A stretch of 64,000 nt of DNA from the NCBI RefSeq assembly GCF_027214025.1, contig NZ_JAPWHB010000001.1, positions 372,001 to 436,000 of the forward strand. Reading direction: 5' to 3'. Positions 35,487 through 43,479 of the stretch are shown in pieces; positions within the stretch are counted from its first letter, which is position 1, and every line of letters begins with the position of its first letter. Position numbers and translations under genes: made by a program. A model generated the notes under the pieces. The model saw only the letters and a list, made by a program, of their open reading frames with translations. It was not told where the DNA came from and did not search any database. This DNA is from Parahoeflea alexandrii. GTDB lineage: Bacteria; Pseudomonadota; Alphaproteobacteria; Rhizobiales; Rhizobiaceae.

Positions 35487-36602
35487 ATGAAGCGTCTGTA
35501 TCGCATGGAGCCGCCGGTGGTGCGGATCGCTGCCAAGTCCGGCATGGATGCCGGCCTGCAGTCGACCGCACGCATTGCCATCATTGTCACCGGTCTGCTC
35601 GCGACGCTCGCTGCGCTCGACTATGGCCAAGCCTTCCTGGCACCGGTCTGCCTCGCCGTCGTTACCGGACTGATGGCATCGCCCGTGGCTTCGGCGCTGG
35701 AGCGGTTCATCCCCGCCTCGCTTGCCGCCGCGACGGTTGTCGTGCTTTTCCTTGGGCTGATCGGTTCGGCCGTGGCGTTGTTTTCCATGCCGCTGTCGAT
35801 CTGGACCGAGAGGCTGCCGGAGATCTGGCATGAGATGCAGCGGCACCTCTTGAATTGGCGCACGGTGTTCGACACGCTTGGCGGCGTGCAGGAGCAGATC
35901 CGCGCCATCGCCGGCGGCAAGGCGCAGATGACCGTCGACATTGCAGATACCTCAACCGTTCAGGAGATCGCCACGCTGGCGCCGGCGCTGATGGCGCAGA
36001 TCGTATTGTTCCTGGCGAGCCTCTATTTCTTTCTGGCAACCCGCCATTCGATCCGCACCAGCGTGCTGTCGCTTTGCTTCAGCCGCCGTTCGCGGCTGAG
36101 AACCGCGCGAATGTTCCGGGACGCCGAATGGTTCGTCTCCCGCTACCTGCTGTCGATTACGGTGATCAATGCCGGCCTCGGAGCCGCGACCGCTTGCGCC
36201 ATGTGGCTGCTTGGCGTGCCGCAGCCGTTCCTGTGGGGCATGCTGGCGTTCTGCCTGAACTACGTCGTCTATATCGGCCCTGCGGCGATGGCCTTGATCC
36301 TCATTGGCGTTGGCCTGGCGACATGGGACTCCCCGCCGGCCATCTTCCTGCCCATGGCCGCCTATCTGAGCCTGAACATGATCGAGGCGCAGTTTGTCAC
36401 GCCGCAGGTGATCGGACGGTCGGTCACGCTCAACCCGTTCTTCGTCTTTCTGTCACTGTCGTTCTGGATCTGGATATGGGGGCCGGCCGGCGGCCTGCTC
36501 GCCGTGCCGTTCCTGCTGATCAGCTACGCCGTGATCCGGAATGCCTTTCCGATGCAGACCCGCAGCACCCACGCCACTCACACTCCGGACAAAAAAAACT
36601 GA
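35487..36602 (+). CDS. AI-2E family transporter (TqsA/PerM-like)
   Basis: 371 residues with about seven to eight membrane segments. The opening STARIAIIVTGLLATLAALD and the C-terminal VTPQVIGRSVTLNPFFVFLS with WGPAGGLLAVPFLLI are typical of the family. Members export diverse small molecules, and some act as Na+/H+ exchangers; the name AI-2 exporter should not be taken literally. AAGGGGA lies upstream of the ATG. It sits in the stress neighbourhood and may be EcfG-driven. Confidence 0.9.
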   Translation: MKRLYRMEPPVVRIAAKSGMDAGLQSTARIAIIVTGLLATLAALDYGQAFLAPVCLAVVTGLMASPVASALERFIPASLAAATVVVLFLGLIGSAVALFSMPLSIWTERLPEIWHEMQRHLLNWRTVFDTLGGVQEQIRAIAGGKAQMTVDIADTSTVQEIATLAPALMAQIVLFLASLYFFLATRHSIRTSVLSLCFSRRSRLRTARMFRDAEWFVSRYLLSITVINAGLGAATACAMWLLGVPQPFLWGMLAFCLNYVVYIGPAAMALILIGVGLATWDSPPAIFLPMAAYLSLNMIEAQFVTPQVIGRSVTLNPFFVFLSLSFWIWIWGPAGGLLAVPFLLISYAVIRNAFPMQTRSTHATHTPDKKN

Positions 36603-36610
36603 CGCCAGCG

Positions 36611-36635
36611 GGAACAATGGAGAGGGGCGAACGTT
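36611..36635 (+). promoter_or_regulatory. EcfG-type promoter for the PRC-barrel gene
   Basis: GGAAC (36611-36615), 16-base spacer, CGTT (36632-36635), 89 bases before the ATG. Confidence 0.82.
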
Positions 36636-36724
36636 TGTTTCCTGTACACGCCGCCGAGCCGGCCCAGCGCTCTCACACACGGTCCAGCCCGGCGGGCACC
36701 TTTCGATGCAAAGAGGAATTTATC

Positions 36725-37669
36725 ATGTTCAAGATGCTTTTGGCCAGCACGGCCCTCACCGCTCTTGTGACCACGTCGGCTTTCGCACAAAGCGCCACGA
36801 CAACGACGGACACAGGTGCTGCCACGAAAACCACCGAAACGATCACATCGGCTGATTCCGACGTCGCCGTGAGCAACCCGACGCTTGCGAGCGACCTCAT
36901 CGGTTCCGCAGTCTACGAGTCGTCCGCTGAAGACGCCAAGTCGATCGGCGATATCAATGACCTCGTTGTCAGCCCTGAAGGCGAAATCTCAACCGTCGTC
37001 ATCGGTGTCGGCGGTTTCCTGGGCATCGGCCAGAAGGATGTCGAAGTCGACTACGGCACCATTGAATGGGCCGACCGTGATGGCCAGCGCTGGCTGATTG
37101 CCAACATGACGCGCGAACAGCTCGAAGCGGCTCCGGCGTTTGATCGCGAAGCGGTCTATACTGAAGCCCAGTCCGAACCCGCCGCTGTTGATACCACCAT
37201 GAACAACATGGCAACAGGCACGGGCCAGACCGGCGAGGACGCGACCATGGAACGGGTCGAGAATGGCACCAGCGCCGTCGAAACCGCCGAGCAGAAGACC
37301 GAGCCAACCATGGGCATCGACCGCTCGGCCATGACCCCGGTGATGACCGATGAGCTCAGCGCCGAAAACCTGATGGGCCGCACGGTCTACAGCGCCAATG
37401 ACGAAAACATCGGCGAAGTCGGCGACGTGCTGCTGACCAGCGACAACACCGTCGAAGGCTTCGTCCTCGATGTTGGCGGCTTCCTCGGCATGGGCGAAAA
37501 GCAGGTCGCGATCTCACCTGAAAACCTGGAGATCATGGCAAATGCCGATGGTGAACTGACCATTTTCACTCCATTCACCAAGGAGCAGCTCGAAGCCCAG
37601 AAGGAATATTCCAAGGAAGACTGGGACGCCCAGCGCGACAGCATCATCCTGGTTGTTCCGGCTGGCTAA
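36725..37669 (+). CDS. Secreted protein with two PRC-barrel domains
   Basis: 314 residues with a signal peptide (about 1-22, ending SAFAQ) and two PRC-barrel domains: about 55-130 (GSAVYESSAEDAKSIGDIND, then VIGVGGFLGIGQKDVEV) and about 215-285 (GRTVYSANDENIGEVGDVLL, then VLDVGGFLGMGEKQVAI). The two repeats clearly derive from one another. An acidic Thr/Met-rich linker joins them. It is probably periplasmic and envelope-linked. An exact EcfG-type promoter precedes it and a perfect terminator follows. Confidence 0.92.
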   Translation: MFKMLLASTALTALVTTSAFAQSATTTTDTGAATKTTETITSADSDVAVSNPTLASDLIGSAVYESSAEDAKSIGDINDLVVSPEGEISTVVIGVGGFLGIGQKDVEVDYGTIEWADRDGQRWLIANMTREQLEAAPAFDREAVYTEAQSEPAAVDTTMNNMATGTGQTGEDATMERVENGTSAVETAEQKTEPTMGIDRSAMTPVMTDELSAENLMGRTVYSANDENIGEVGDVLLTSDNTVEGFVLDVGGFLGMGEKQVAISPENLEIMANADGELTIFTPFTKEQLEAQKEYSKEDWDAQRDSIILVVPAG

Positions 37670-37696
37670 CCGGCCCGACAGCAACGCCAGACCGAG

Positions 37697-37727
37697 AAGG
37701 CCGCCGGAATATTCCGGCGGCCTTTTT
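37697..37727 (+). terminator. Rho-independent terminator after the PRC-barrel gene
   Basis: Fully palindromic 14-bp arms (37697-37710 and 37711-37724) followed by a run of five T. Confidence 0.88.
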
Positions 37728-37739
37728 CTTTGCGCACGG

Positions 37740-37764
37740 GGAACTTTGCCGGCACCGGCGCGTT
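37740..37764 (+). promoter_or_regulatory. EcfG-type promoter for the DUF883-holin-like-dps run
   Basis: GGAAC (37740-37744), 16-base spacer, CGTT (37761-37764), 33 bases before the ATG of the DUF883 gene. Confidence 0.82.
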
Positions 37765-37796
37765 GATCAGGTGAACTCATAAAAGGAGAATTCTCA

Positions 37797-38126
37797 ATGG
37801 CTGCTACCAGCAAATCCACACGCTCGAACTCCAATCCGGCGGTTGACGATATCGCAGAGCGCGCCGCCCGTATCCGCGAGGATCTCGCCGCTCTCGGCGA
37901 AGCGCTTGCCGGCGCGGGCGCGGTTCAATCGGGCGTGGCCCGCGAAGCGGCCGAGAACAAGATCGACGAATTGCTCAAGACCGGCGAGAAGATCGTTGGA
38001 GACCTGTCGAGCCAGTACTCCCGCGCGGAGAAGCAAGTCAGCACGACGGTGCGTGACAACCCGCTGCAATCGCTCGGCGTCGCAGTGGCCGCAGGTTTCC
38101 TCGCCGCATTCCTGATGCGCCGTTAA
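37797..38126 (+). CDS. DUF883 (ElaB/YqjD-like) membrane-anchored protein
   Basis: 109 residues: an amphipathic helical body (about 15-90) and a C-terminal tail anchor SLGVAVAAGFLAAFLMRR, the DUF883 layout of ElaB/YqjD, which in E. coli tether ribosomes at the membrane in stationary phase. AAAAGGAG lies upstream of the ATG. First gene of a run of four stress genes ending in dps. Confidence 0.88.
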   Translation: MAATSKSTRSNSNPAVDDIAERAARIREDLAALGEALAGAGAVQSGVAREAAENKIDELLKTGEKIVGDLSSQYSRAEKQVSTTVRDNPLQSLGVAVAAGFLAAFLMRR

Positions 38127-38130
38127 GCCG

Positions 38131-38544
38131 ATGCAAGCGGCCTTCCCACTCACCTCGATCGTCTCCGCAATTGCCGGCGCAAAAGCCCGGCAGTTGCGCC
38201 GTGACGCCCTTCTGCTGGGCTTCATAGGCCTGATGACGCTGATGGCCACAACAGCACTCTTCGGCGCGTTCGCGCTGTTCATCTCAGAGAGCCACGGCCT
38301 GATCGCCGGATTGCTGGCGGCTGCTGGACTGGCGGTTCTCCTGACCGCACTCGCCCTGGTCATCCGCTCGCTGCTTCGTCTCAGAGCCCGGCGCCGGATG
38401 AGTGCGGCAATGGCCAGCAACGTTTCGGCATTGGCCGTTTCGACGGCCTCGAGCGCCATTGCCCGCAACAAGACAACGGCAATCCTCGCCGGCCTGGTGA
38501 TCGGTGCAGTCGCCGGATCCCTGGCGCGCGCCGACCGCAACTGA
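38131..38544 (+). CDS. Phage holin-like (DUF1469-type) membrane protein
   Basis: 137 residues with two long transmembrane hairpin helices (about 28-52 and 58-82) and a C-terminal hydrophobic segment ending AGSLARADRN. It follows the DUF883 gene by four bases; DUF883 and DUF1469-type proteins are frequent neighbours (as yqjD and yqjE). Despite the family label it is not evidence of a prophage. Confidence 0.75.
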   Translation: MQAAFPLTSIVSAIAGAKARQLRRDALLLGFIGLMTLMATTALFGAFALFISESHGLIAGLLAAAGLAVLLTALALVIRSLLRLRARRRMSAAMASNVSALAVSTASSAIARNKTTAILAGLVIGAVAGSLARADRN

Positions 38545-38588
38545 AACGGCGAAGGCCTGGCAGACCGATTTGCAAAAGGAACATGAAC

Positions 38589-38795
38589 ATGAACGAACCC
38601 ATCGATCCGATCAAAGTCCGGCAGGCACGGCAGGGCAAGCCGGTGCTCGTCATCCTCGGCATCAGCCTGGTCCTCGCCCTCATCGCCGGATGGGTGCTCT
38701 GGGGCGTCATGGCAGACGACACCGGCTCAACTTTCATCGAGTCGAGCGCGCTGCCGGTGCATGAGTCGATGTCCGGCTTGTCCGCAACCGCCTAG
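38589..38795 (+). CDS. Small single-span membrane protein, 68 residues
   Basis: Starts at ATG 38589 (MNEPIDPIKVRQARQGKP), chosen over ATG 38583 because AGGA is eight bases upstream of the second. One membrane helix spans about 19-40, followed by a short polar tail. No family recognised. It sits between the holin-like gene and dps in what looks like one transcript. Confidence 0.7.
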   Translation: MNEPIDPIKVRQARQGKPVLVILGISLVLALIAGWVLWGVMADDTGSTFIESSALPVHESMSGLSATA

Positions 38796-38836
38796 TCCCA
38801 CCCACAACCATCCGACCCAGCAGAAAGGAGCCGACC

Positions 38837-39352
38837 ATGGCCAAGACCGCCATTACAAGTCTCGCACCCGAGGCCTCGAACGACCGGATCAACACCGGGC
38901 TGAAGGCCGATTACCGCACATCCATGGCGAAGGATCTCTCCGAGATCCTGGCCGCGACCTACCGTTTGACGATCAAGAGCCACATCTACCACTGGAACGT
39001 GGTCGGCCCGATCTTCAAGCCGATCCACGAACTGACCGAAGAGCACTATAATGCACTGTTTGGCGCAACCGACATCATCGCAGAACGGATCCGCGCGCTC
39101 GGTCACCTGGCGCCTGTCAATCTCGACATGGCAAAGTCCTTCGCGCCGACCAAATCCGACGTCGACCAGGGGTCAGCGCATGACATGGTCGCAGACCTGA
39201 TCAGGGAGCATGAACAGGCCGTGCGCGACATGCGCAAGGCCGCGGCGACCGCAGGCGACAACGACGATGTCGTCACCGAAGACATGCTGACCGCCCGCCT
39301 CACCTTCCACGAGAAGGCGCTTTGGATGCTACGCGCCGTCATCGCCGAATAA
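38837..39352 (+). CDS. dps: Dps family DNA-binding/ferritin-like protection protein
   Basis: 171 residues. Forms a dodecamer that stores iron and shields DNA in starvation. Ferroxidase-site residues lie in LTIKSHIYHWNVVGPIFKPIHELTEE and YNALFGATDIIAERIRALG. The Lys-containing N-terminus would contact DNA. GAAAGGAG lies upstream of the ATG. Last gene of the run starting at 37797; a terminator follows. Confidence 0.95.
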   Translation: MAKTAITSLAPEASNDRINTGLKADYRTSMAKDLSEILAATYRLTIKSHIYHWNVVGPIFKPIHELTEEHYNALFGATDIIAERIRALGHLAPVNLDMAKSFAPTKSDVDQGSAHDMVADLIREHEQAVRDMRKAAATAGDNDDVVTEDMLTARLTFHEKALWMLRAVIAE

Positions 39353-39926
39353 TCCTCGCAAAACAGCACTGACTTGAGGGACAGACGGCCGCCTACCAGG
39401 CCTCTGTCCCTTTTCGTGTCGAAGGTATGCAAGCACGAAAATATCTCGCCGAAGCAATTGTTTGATGGCGCAGGTGATCAGACGAACCTAGAAACTGCGT
39501 GGATCTTTTCTATCCTCGAAGAACTAAAAAAGCGGGGAAGCCGCCCATAGCTTCGCCGGAAGTTACCCACAAGCTCAGTAAGTTGGATGCAGCGGCGCGA
39601 GAGATTGTGAAGCCCTTGTCACCCGGGCCCGGCCAAATACGGGGCTGGGCCAGTCGGAGCAAGATCAAGCTGCTTGGCGCAATCGTGGCAGGCAATGAAG
39701 CCACATAGCGGGAGGTCCTCGCTGATGTCTTTTCGGGCGGGAACCCTGGATCGCCGTTGATCCGCTTTTTAACGCGATTGCAGGTTTCGGGATCGATCAG
39801 CCTTTCATGATGCTCCATCCCGCTCAGGGGTTGGAGCCTCCGACAAAATCGGCGCGGGACGGTCCGTGCAAAATGAGGCTCCGCCTCGCCGCCATCAACA
39901 CCTATTGCTGCGCATTCTGGCTCAAA
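39353..39926. other. Left edge of accessory segment, no convincing gene
   Basis: After the dps terminator, composition and codon bias change. One 69-codon frame (39499-39708, MDLFYPRRTKKAGKPP) is open, but it has no ribosome-binding site, and in the same frame after its stop reads on as further protein-like sequence, so it may be part of a decayed gene. No repeat of the tRNA-Leu 3' end was seen here by eye. Confidence 0.35.
39377..39414 (+). terminator. Rho-independent terminator after dps
   Basis: AGGGACAGA (39377-39385) pairs with TCTGTCCCT (39403-39411) and is followed by TTTT. Confidence 0.75.
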
Positions 39927-41756
39927 TCATGGCACCGATACCTGGTGTCTGGCCGCTCCAGCGTTGCAGCCGCCCATTGGCCTTTGTTGGCTGATGCAAG
40001 CGCAAAGACTCTCCGCAATAGCCCATGAACGAAAGGCCAGAAGGCTGAATGAACCGGCGTCTCCGAAACCATGCGTGGTTTCGCACAGGCCGTTCAGAAC
40101 AATTGGCGGCAAGGAAGGCGCAGTCTCGTCCCGCGCCACAATGCGATAGTCCCTCGATATCCAAAGCGCTCCGCTTTCACGGACGCGCGCGAGCGGCGCA
40201 ATGTTCTTCAGAAGGTGCGGAAAAAGCTCCTGATCTGCTCCATCTCCGAAATTTCTGAACCCAGTCGCAAGGATCACTGCGTCGACCACGACATCAGAGC
40301 GGGTGCCGAGAAGCGGGTTTTCAAGTTCAATCTTCACTTGGCCGCCCGTCGCGCACCGGTGCACGCGCTTGGTCTGGCTATGCGGATGAAGGGATATACG
40401 GCTGCGGCCGGCCAATCGTTGTTCATAAAGCTGCGTGTAGAGCTGACTGATGACGTCGTGATCGGCGGCGCTGTAATTGCTACGCCAGAGATCCTGTGTC
40501 AGCTCCTGCTGCTGCCGTTCGCCAAGCTTGTAGAAATAGTCAACGAAATCCGGAAAATAAGCGTGCTCGGTAAATGGACTGGTATCTTTCAGGCGGAAAC
40601 CGAATCCGCGCTGGATATTGTGTATCTCTACGTCCGGCATCCGCCTGGATAAGTCGAGAATGATCTCGACCGCGCTCTGACTGCCGCCAACAACGGCAAC
40701 AGAATTGATTCCCGCATCATCACCCCATCCCCGCACGGTTTCGAGATAGCGTGTGAAATGGACAATGCGCTTTCCCATATGCGGCTGGAAGGCGTCAGGG
40801 ACGCGCGGCGTTCGCCCGGTCCCAAGCACCAGGGACCGCGCGCGCAAGATATCTCCCGCTTCCGTGTGTATTTCAACCAGAGGAATGGATGGATCACGCG
40901 GGTCGCGCCCAATCACGATGTCGCGCACCGATTGCCCATATCTAACCCGTTCCTCGAAATGCCCGGCTACCCATTGGACATAGTCCGCATAGTCCCTCCG
41001 GAGGGCATAGGGAATCCCCAGGTTGAGAAAGTCGAAAAGCCGATTTTTCATCTTGAGAAAATTGACAAACCCGAAATGGCTTTGGGGATTTCGCGGCGTC
41101 ACCAGGTCGCGGAGAAAATGATGCTGAATATCCGCTCCGGTTTCATACTTGGCCCCCCGGACAACAATACCCTCACTCGTCTCCCCCACGGACCGTAACA
41201 GGTTGGATTTGCCGGACGCTTGCGCCGCGGCCGAGCGGTCGGTCTTCGGATCGGCGTTGCCGGACACATGATAGGGGTCGTGCGTGAGTATGTGATGGTA
41301 GTGACGGACGACATTGGCTGCGAATCCGGCGTTCTTCTCAGCAATGATTTCCAGCCCATCCATCATCGACCAAACGGCGGGAATGGTCTCATCGCCAACC
41401 CGGCAAGGCAGATAAGCAAGTTTCTGGAACATCATGTCCAGGATGGACAACTTGTCATGCCAGCATTGCTTTGAGACTGGCGCGCTATGAAGACGTGAAA
41501 CCACCGCTCCAAGGGCAACGTCGTAACGTCCGGTCACCCCGATTTGCTCAGGATGGCTTAGCAGATCGTAGATATCTGCGCGCAGCCGAGTTGATTTTGC
41601 AAGTTCAGCATCATCGCGACATCGGGAGATTTTTTGGCCATGGATGAATATCTGACGATCTTTTGCGATGCTATCGAGATATTGAGCACCCGTCCGCAAG
41701 GCGACACAGGGTTCCACATCTTTGATCGTCGCGCCTGTGGTCGATACCAATGCCAT
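39927..41756 (-). CDS. Chimeric flavoenzyme: HpaB-like N-terminal domain joined to an ornithine/lysine N-monooxygenase
   Basis: One uninterrupted 609-codon frame. Residues about 15-208 match the N-terminal domain of the 4-hydroxyphenylacetate 3-monooxygenase (HpaB) family: LRTGAQYLDSI, ADPKTDRS and SEGIVVRGAKYETGAD. At about residue 210 the sequence switches to the SidA/IucD/PvdA N-hydroxylase family, joining at the segment FLRDLVTPRNP (about residue 60-75 of normal PvdA): then FVNFLKMKNRL, RRDYADYVQWVAGHF, NADPH-site VAVVGGSQSAVE at about 353-364, VDAVILATGFR and NGLCETTHGFGDAG. The GxGPxN FAD-binding start of the N-hydroxylase and the C-terminal two-thirds of HpaB are absent. It could be a new architecture or an in-frame deletion scar. 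Confidence 0.75.
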   Translation of the reverse strand: MALVSTTGATIKDVEPCVALRTGAQYLDSIAKDRQIFIHGQKISRCRDDAELAKSTRLRADIYDLLSHPEQIGVTGRYDVALGAVVSRLHSAPVSKQCWHDKLSILDMMFQKLAYLPCRVGDETIPAVWSMMDGLEIIAEKNAGFAANVVRHYHHILTHDPYHVSGNADPKTDRSAAAQASGKSNLLRSVGETSEGIVVRGAKYETGADIQHHFLRDLVTPRNPQSHFGFVNFLKMKNRLFDFLNLGIPYALRRDYADYVQWVAGHFEERVRYGQSVRDIVIGRDPRDPSIPLVEIHTEAGDILRARSLVLGTGRTPRVPDAFQPHMGKRIVHFTRYLETVRGWGDDAGINSVAVVGGSQSAVEIILDLSRRMPDVEIHNIQRGFGFRLKDTSPFTEHAYFPDFVDYFYKLGERQQQELTQDLWRSNYSAADHDVISQLYTQLYEQRLAGRSRISLHPHSQTKRVHRCATGGQVKIELENPLLGTRSDVVVDAVILATGFRNFGDGADQELFPHLLKNIAPLARVRESGALWISRDYRIVARDETAPSLPPIVLNGLCETTHGFGDAGSFSLLAFRSWAIAESLCACISQQRPMGGCNAGAARHQVSVP

Positions 41757-42129
41757 CCCGATCCCTCCTCAGTGAATATTCCGAGTTCCCCGGAAGCTTC
41801 AACACAAGGATGCCGCGCCGGAGGAAAGACCGCTGGCCATATCCGGTCGTCACAGCACCCTATGATTGCTTATTTATATAAAGCAACAATAAATTGTATT
41901 TCTGAAGACGGTGATTACGGTTGTCACATACGCGGGAGCACGCATCACCCGCCATTAGGCCGGACATGAGATCCGACTGGGCAAGCAAGTCCATTGCAAA
42001 ACGGGAAAGCAGTATAGGCTGCGCACATACGGTGTCTTTTGTGCATCCGATCGGATACGCGGCGCTTTGACAGCTTGAATGAATACAGCAACGTTGAAGT
42101 TCAGACCGATAGGTTTGAACGCGACTTTC
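41757..42129. other. AT-rich gap between the chimeric flavoenzyme and the ArsR-type gene
   Basis: 373 bases, locally very AT-rich around 41865-41905. It contains the promoter side of the chimeric gene, including an inverted repeat at 41866-41886. No gene was seen. Confidence 0.4.
41866..41886. promoter_or_regulatory. Inverted repeat TTGCTT-N9-AAGCAA upstream of the chimeric gene
   Basis: Perfect 6-bp arms in an AT-rich stretch about 110 bases before the start codon on the minus strand. It could be an operator for the ArsR-type protein; this is inference. Confidence 0.35.
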
Positions 42130-42840
42130 TCAGGTTGCGTTGACGATCGCCGAAAGATCGATTTCAAAGAGCCGAGGAATTTCCCTGTGACCCGAAGCGG
42201 TCAGATCAACTGCCCGTGTGCCTTTGATTCGCGCCAACCAGTCATTGTCCAGACAGTGATGCCAAATGCCGCTTCCCAGCCGTCCTGCAATATGAAATTG
42301 CCGCTCGCTCCAATCGAGGCAAGGCCGGCAGAAGCATCTGCTGCCGCTTGTCTGAAGCGAAAGTGCGATTCCTGAAGCCTGCAGGAATGCTTCGCCGCGT
42401 TCGGTCAGTTCGCCGCCGTCGTCAGACAACGCAAGCAGCTTGCGCTCAATCATGGACTGGGTGATCGCCACGCCGAGCCGACCCGCAAGGTGGTCGTAAC
42501 AGGTTCGCGCGAAGCGGAGCTGCCGGTCATGGGCGCTTTGCGGACAAAACCGCGGAGGCAGCTCTATCGCGGCAACTACCATCAGGCTCTCCAGCATGCG
42601 AGCCACCAAAGGGGACGCAATCCTGTAGTAGGAGAACCGCCCCAGCTTGTCGAAACGGACAAGCCTGGCGCCCTCAAGCTTGCCAAGATGGTCGCTGGCA
42701 GTGGATTTGGAGACCCCCGCGATCGAAGCGAGTTCTGTCGCGGTCAGCGCTTGTCCGCCCATCAGTGCGGCGAGCATTGCGGCGCGCGCACGGTCGCCTA
42801 CGAGAGCCCCGAGTTCAACCATGTTTGTGGCAGCTTCCAT
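42130..42840 (-). CDS. ArsR family (winged-helix) transcriptional regulator
   Basis: 236 residues. The N-terminal winged helix has LTATELASIAGVSKSTASDHLGKLEGARLV (read in two parts) with a FSYYRIASPLVA wing. The C-terminal half has a cysteine cluster CFCRPCLDWSERQFHIAG, conserved in this long ArsR subgroup and possibly metal- or redox-responsive. It is divergent from the RidA-LysE-cupin run and is probably the local regulator. Confidence 0.88.
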   Translation of the reverse strand: MEAATNMVELGALVGDRARAAMLAALMGGQALTATELASIAGVSKSTASDHLGKLEGARLVRFDKLGRFSYYRIASPLVARMLESLMVVAAIELPPRFCPQSAHDRQLRFARTCYDHLAGRLGVAITQSMIERKLLALSDDGGELTERGEAFLQASGIALSLQTSGSRCFCRPCLDWSERQFHIAGRLGSGIWHHCLDNDWLARIKGTRAVDLTASGHREIPRLFEIDLSAIVNAT

Positions 42841-43008
42841 GGCATGATCATGCCTGCGATCTCAGATTCCCGCAACCCGGGGTTGGTTCGACCCAGACCG
42901 AACCATCTTGCCGTGACATGTCCGGATGGCGGCACGATAATTAATGAACAACCAAGGGGAACCTGCGCTCACAAGCGGCGCTCTCGAAAATGCGTGGAGG
43001 AATTGGCG

Positions 43009-43404
43009 ATGCAGAAGGAAATCATAAGGGTTGAACCAATCGCCACATTCGCGGAGAGACGGGGGGTCAAGGTGCCCGCCGCTGTCCGGCATGACGGGTT
43101 GGTGTTCGTGTCCAATCTCCCCCCTTACGATTTTGAAACCGGCGCGATACTTGAAGCCCCGCTTGCGCGGCAGGTGGAAGTCGTAATCAAGCAGATGCGG
43201 CTATGTCTGGAGGCGGCAGGATCGTCCATGGACGATATCCTGCGTTGCGGCCTCTATATTGACGATCCCGCACATTTCCAGACCGTTGAGACAATCTACA
43301 ATCAACACTTTCCCGACAACCCGCCGGCGAGGACATTGCTTTTTGGCAGCCAGTGGCACGGACCGTTCCACGTCGAGATCGATTGCATCGCCTCCGTTTC
43401 GTAG
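43009..43404 (+). CDS. RidA family protein (Rid/YjgF/UK114)
   Basis: 131 residues. RidA proteins hydrolyse reactive enamine/imine intermediates from amine and amino acid metabolism. The conserved Arg lies in PPARTLLFGSQ and the acid in FHVEIDCIAS; QVEVVIKQMRLCLEAAGSS is the typical central helix. ATG 43009 has GGAGG upstream. It is followed by a LysE exporter and a cupin protein, with a divergent ArsR regulator. Confidence 0.92.
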   Translation: MQKEIIRVEPIATFAERRGVKVPAAVRHDGLVFVSNLPPYDFETGAILEAPLARQVEVVIKQMRLCLEAAGSSMDDILRCGLYIDDPAHFQTVETIYNQHFPDNPPARTLLFGSQWHGPFHVEIDCIASVS

Positions 43405-43479
43405 ATTAGGCGAAGCCTCCCGCGCGGTGCGCGTATTCATCCTCCACTTTCTTCTGCAACAAGGCGAAGGATCATCGTC

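Noticed and set aside
38131-38544. Holin-like gene as evidence of a prophage
   Set aside because: No other phage genes nearby; the DUF883/holin-like pair is a normal chromosomal stress-gene pair.
39735-39765. Additional GGAAC site near 39740 as an EcfG promoter
   Set aside because: The CGTT falls only ten bases after GGAAC, which does not fit the spacer rule, and no gene follows.
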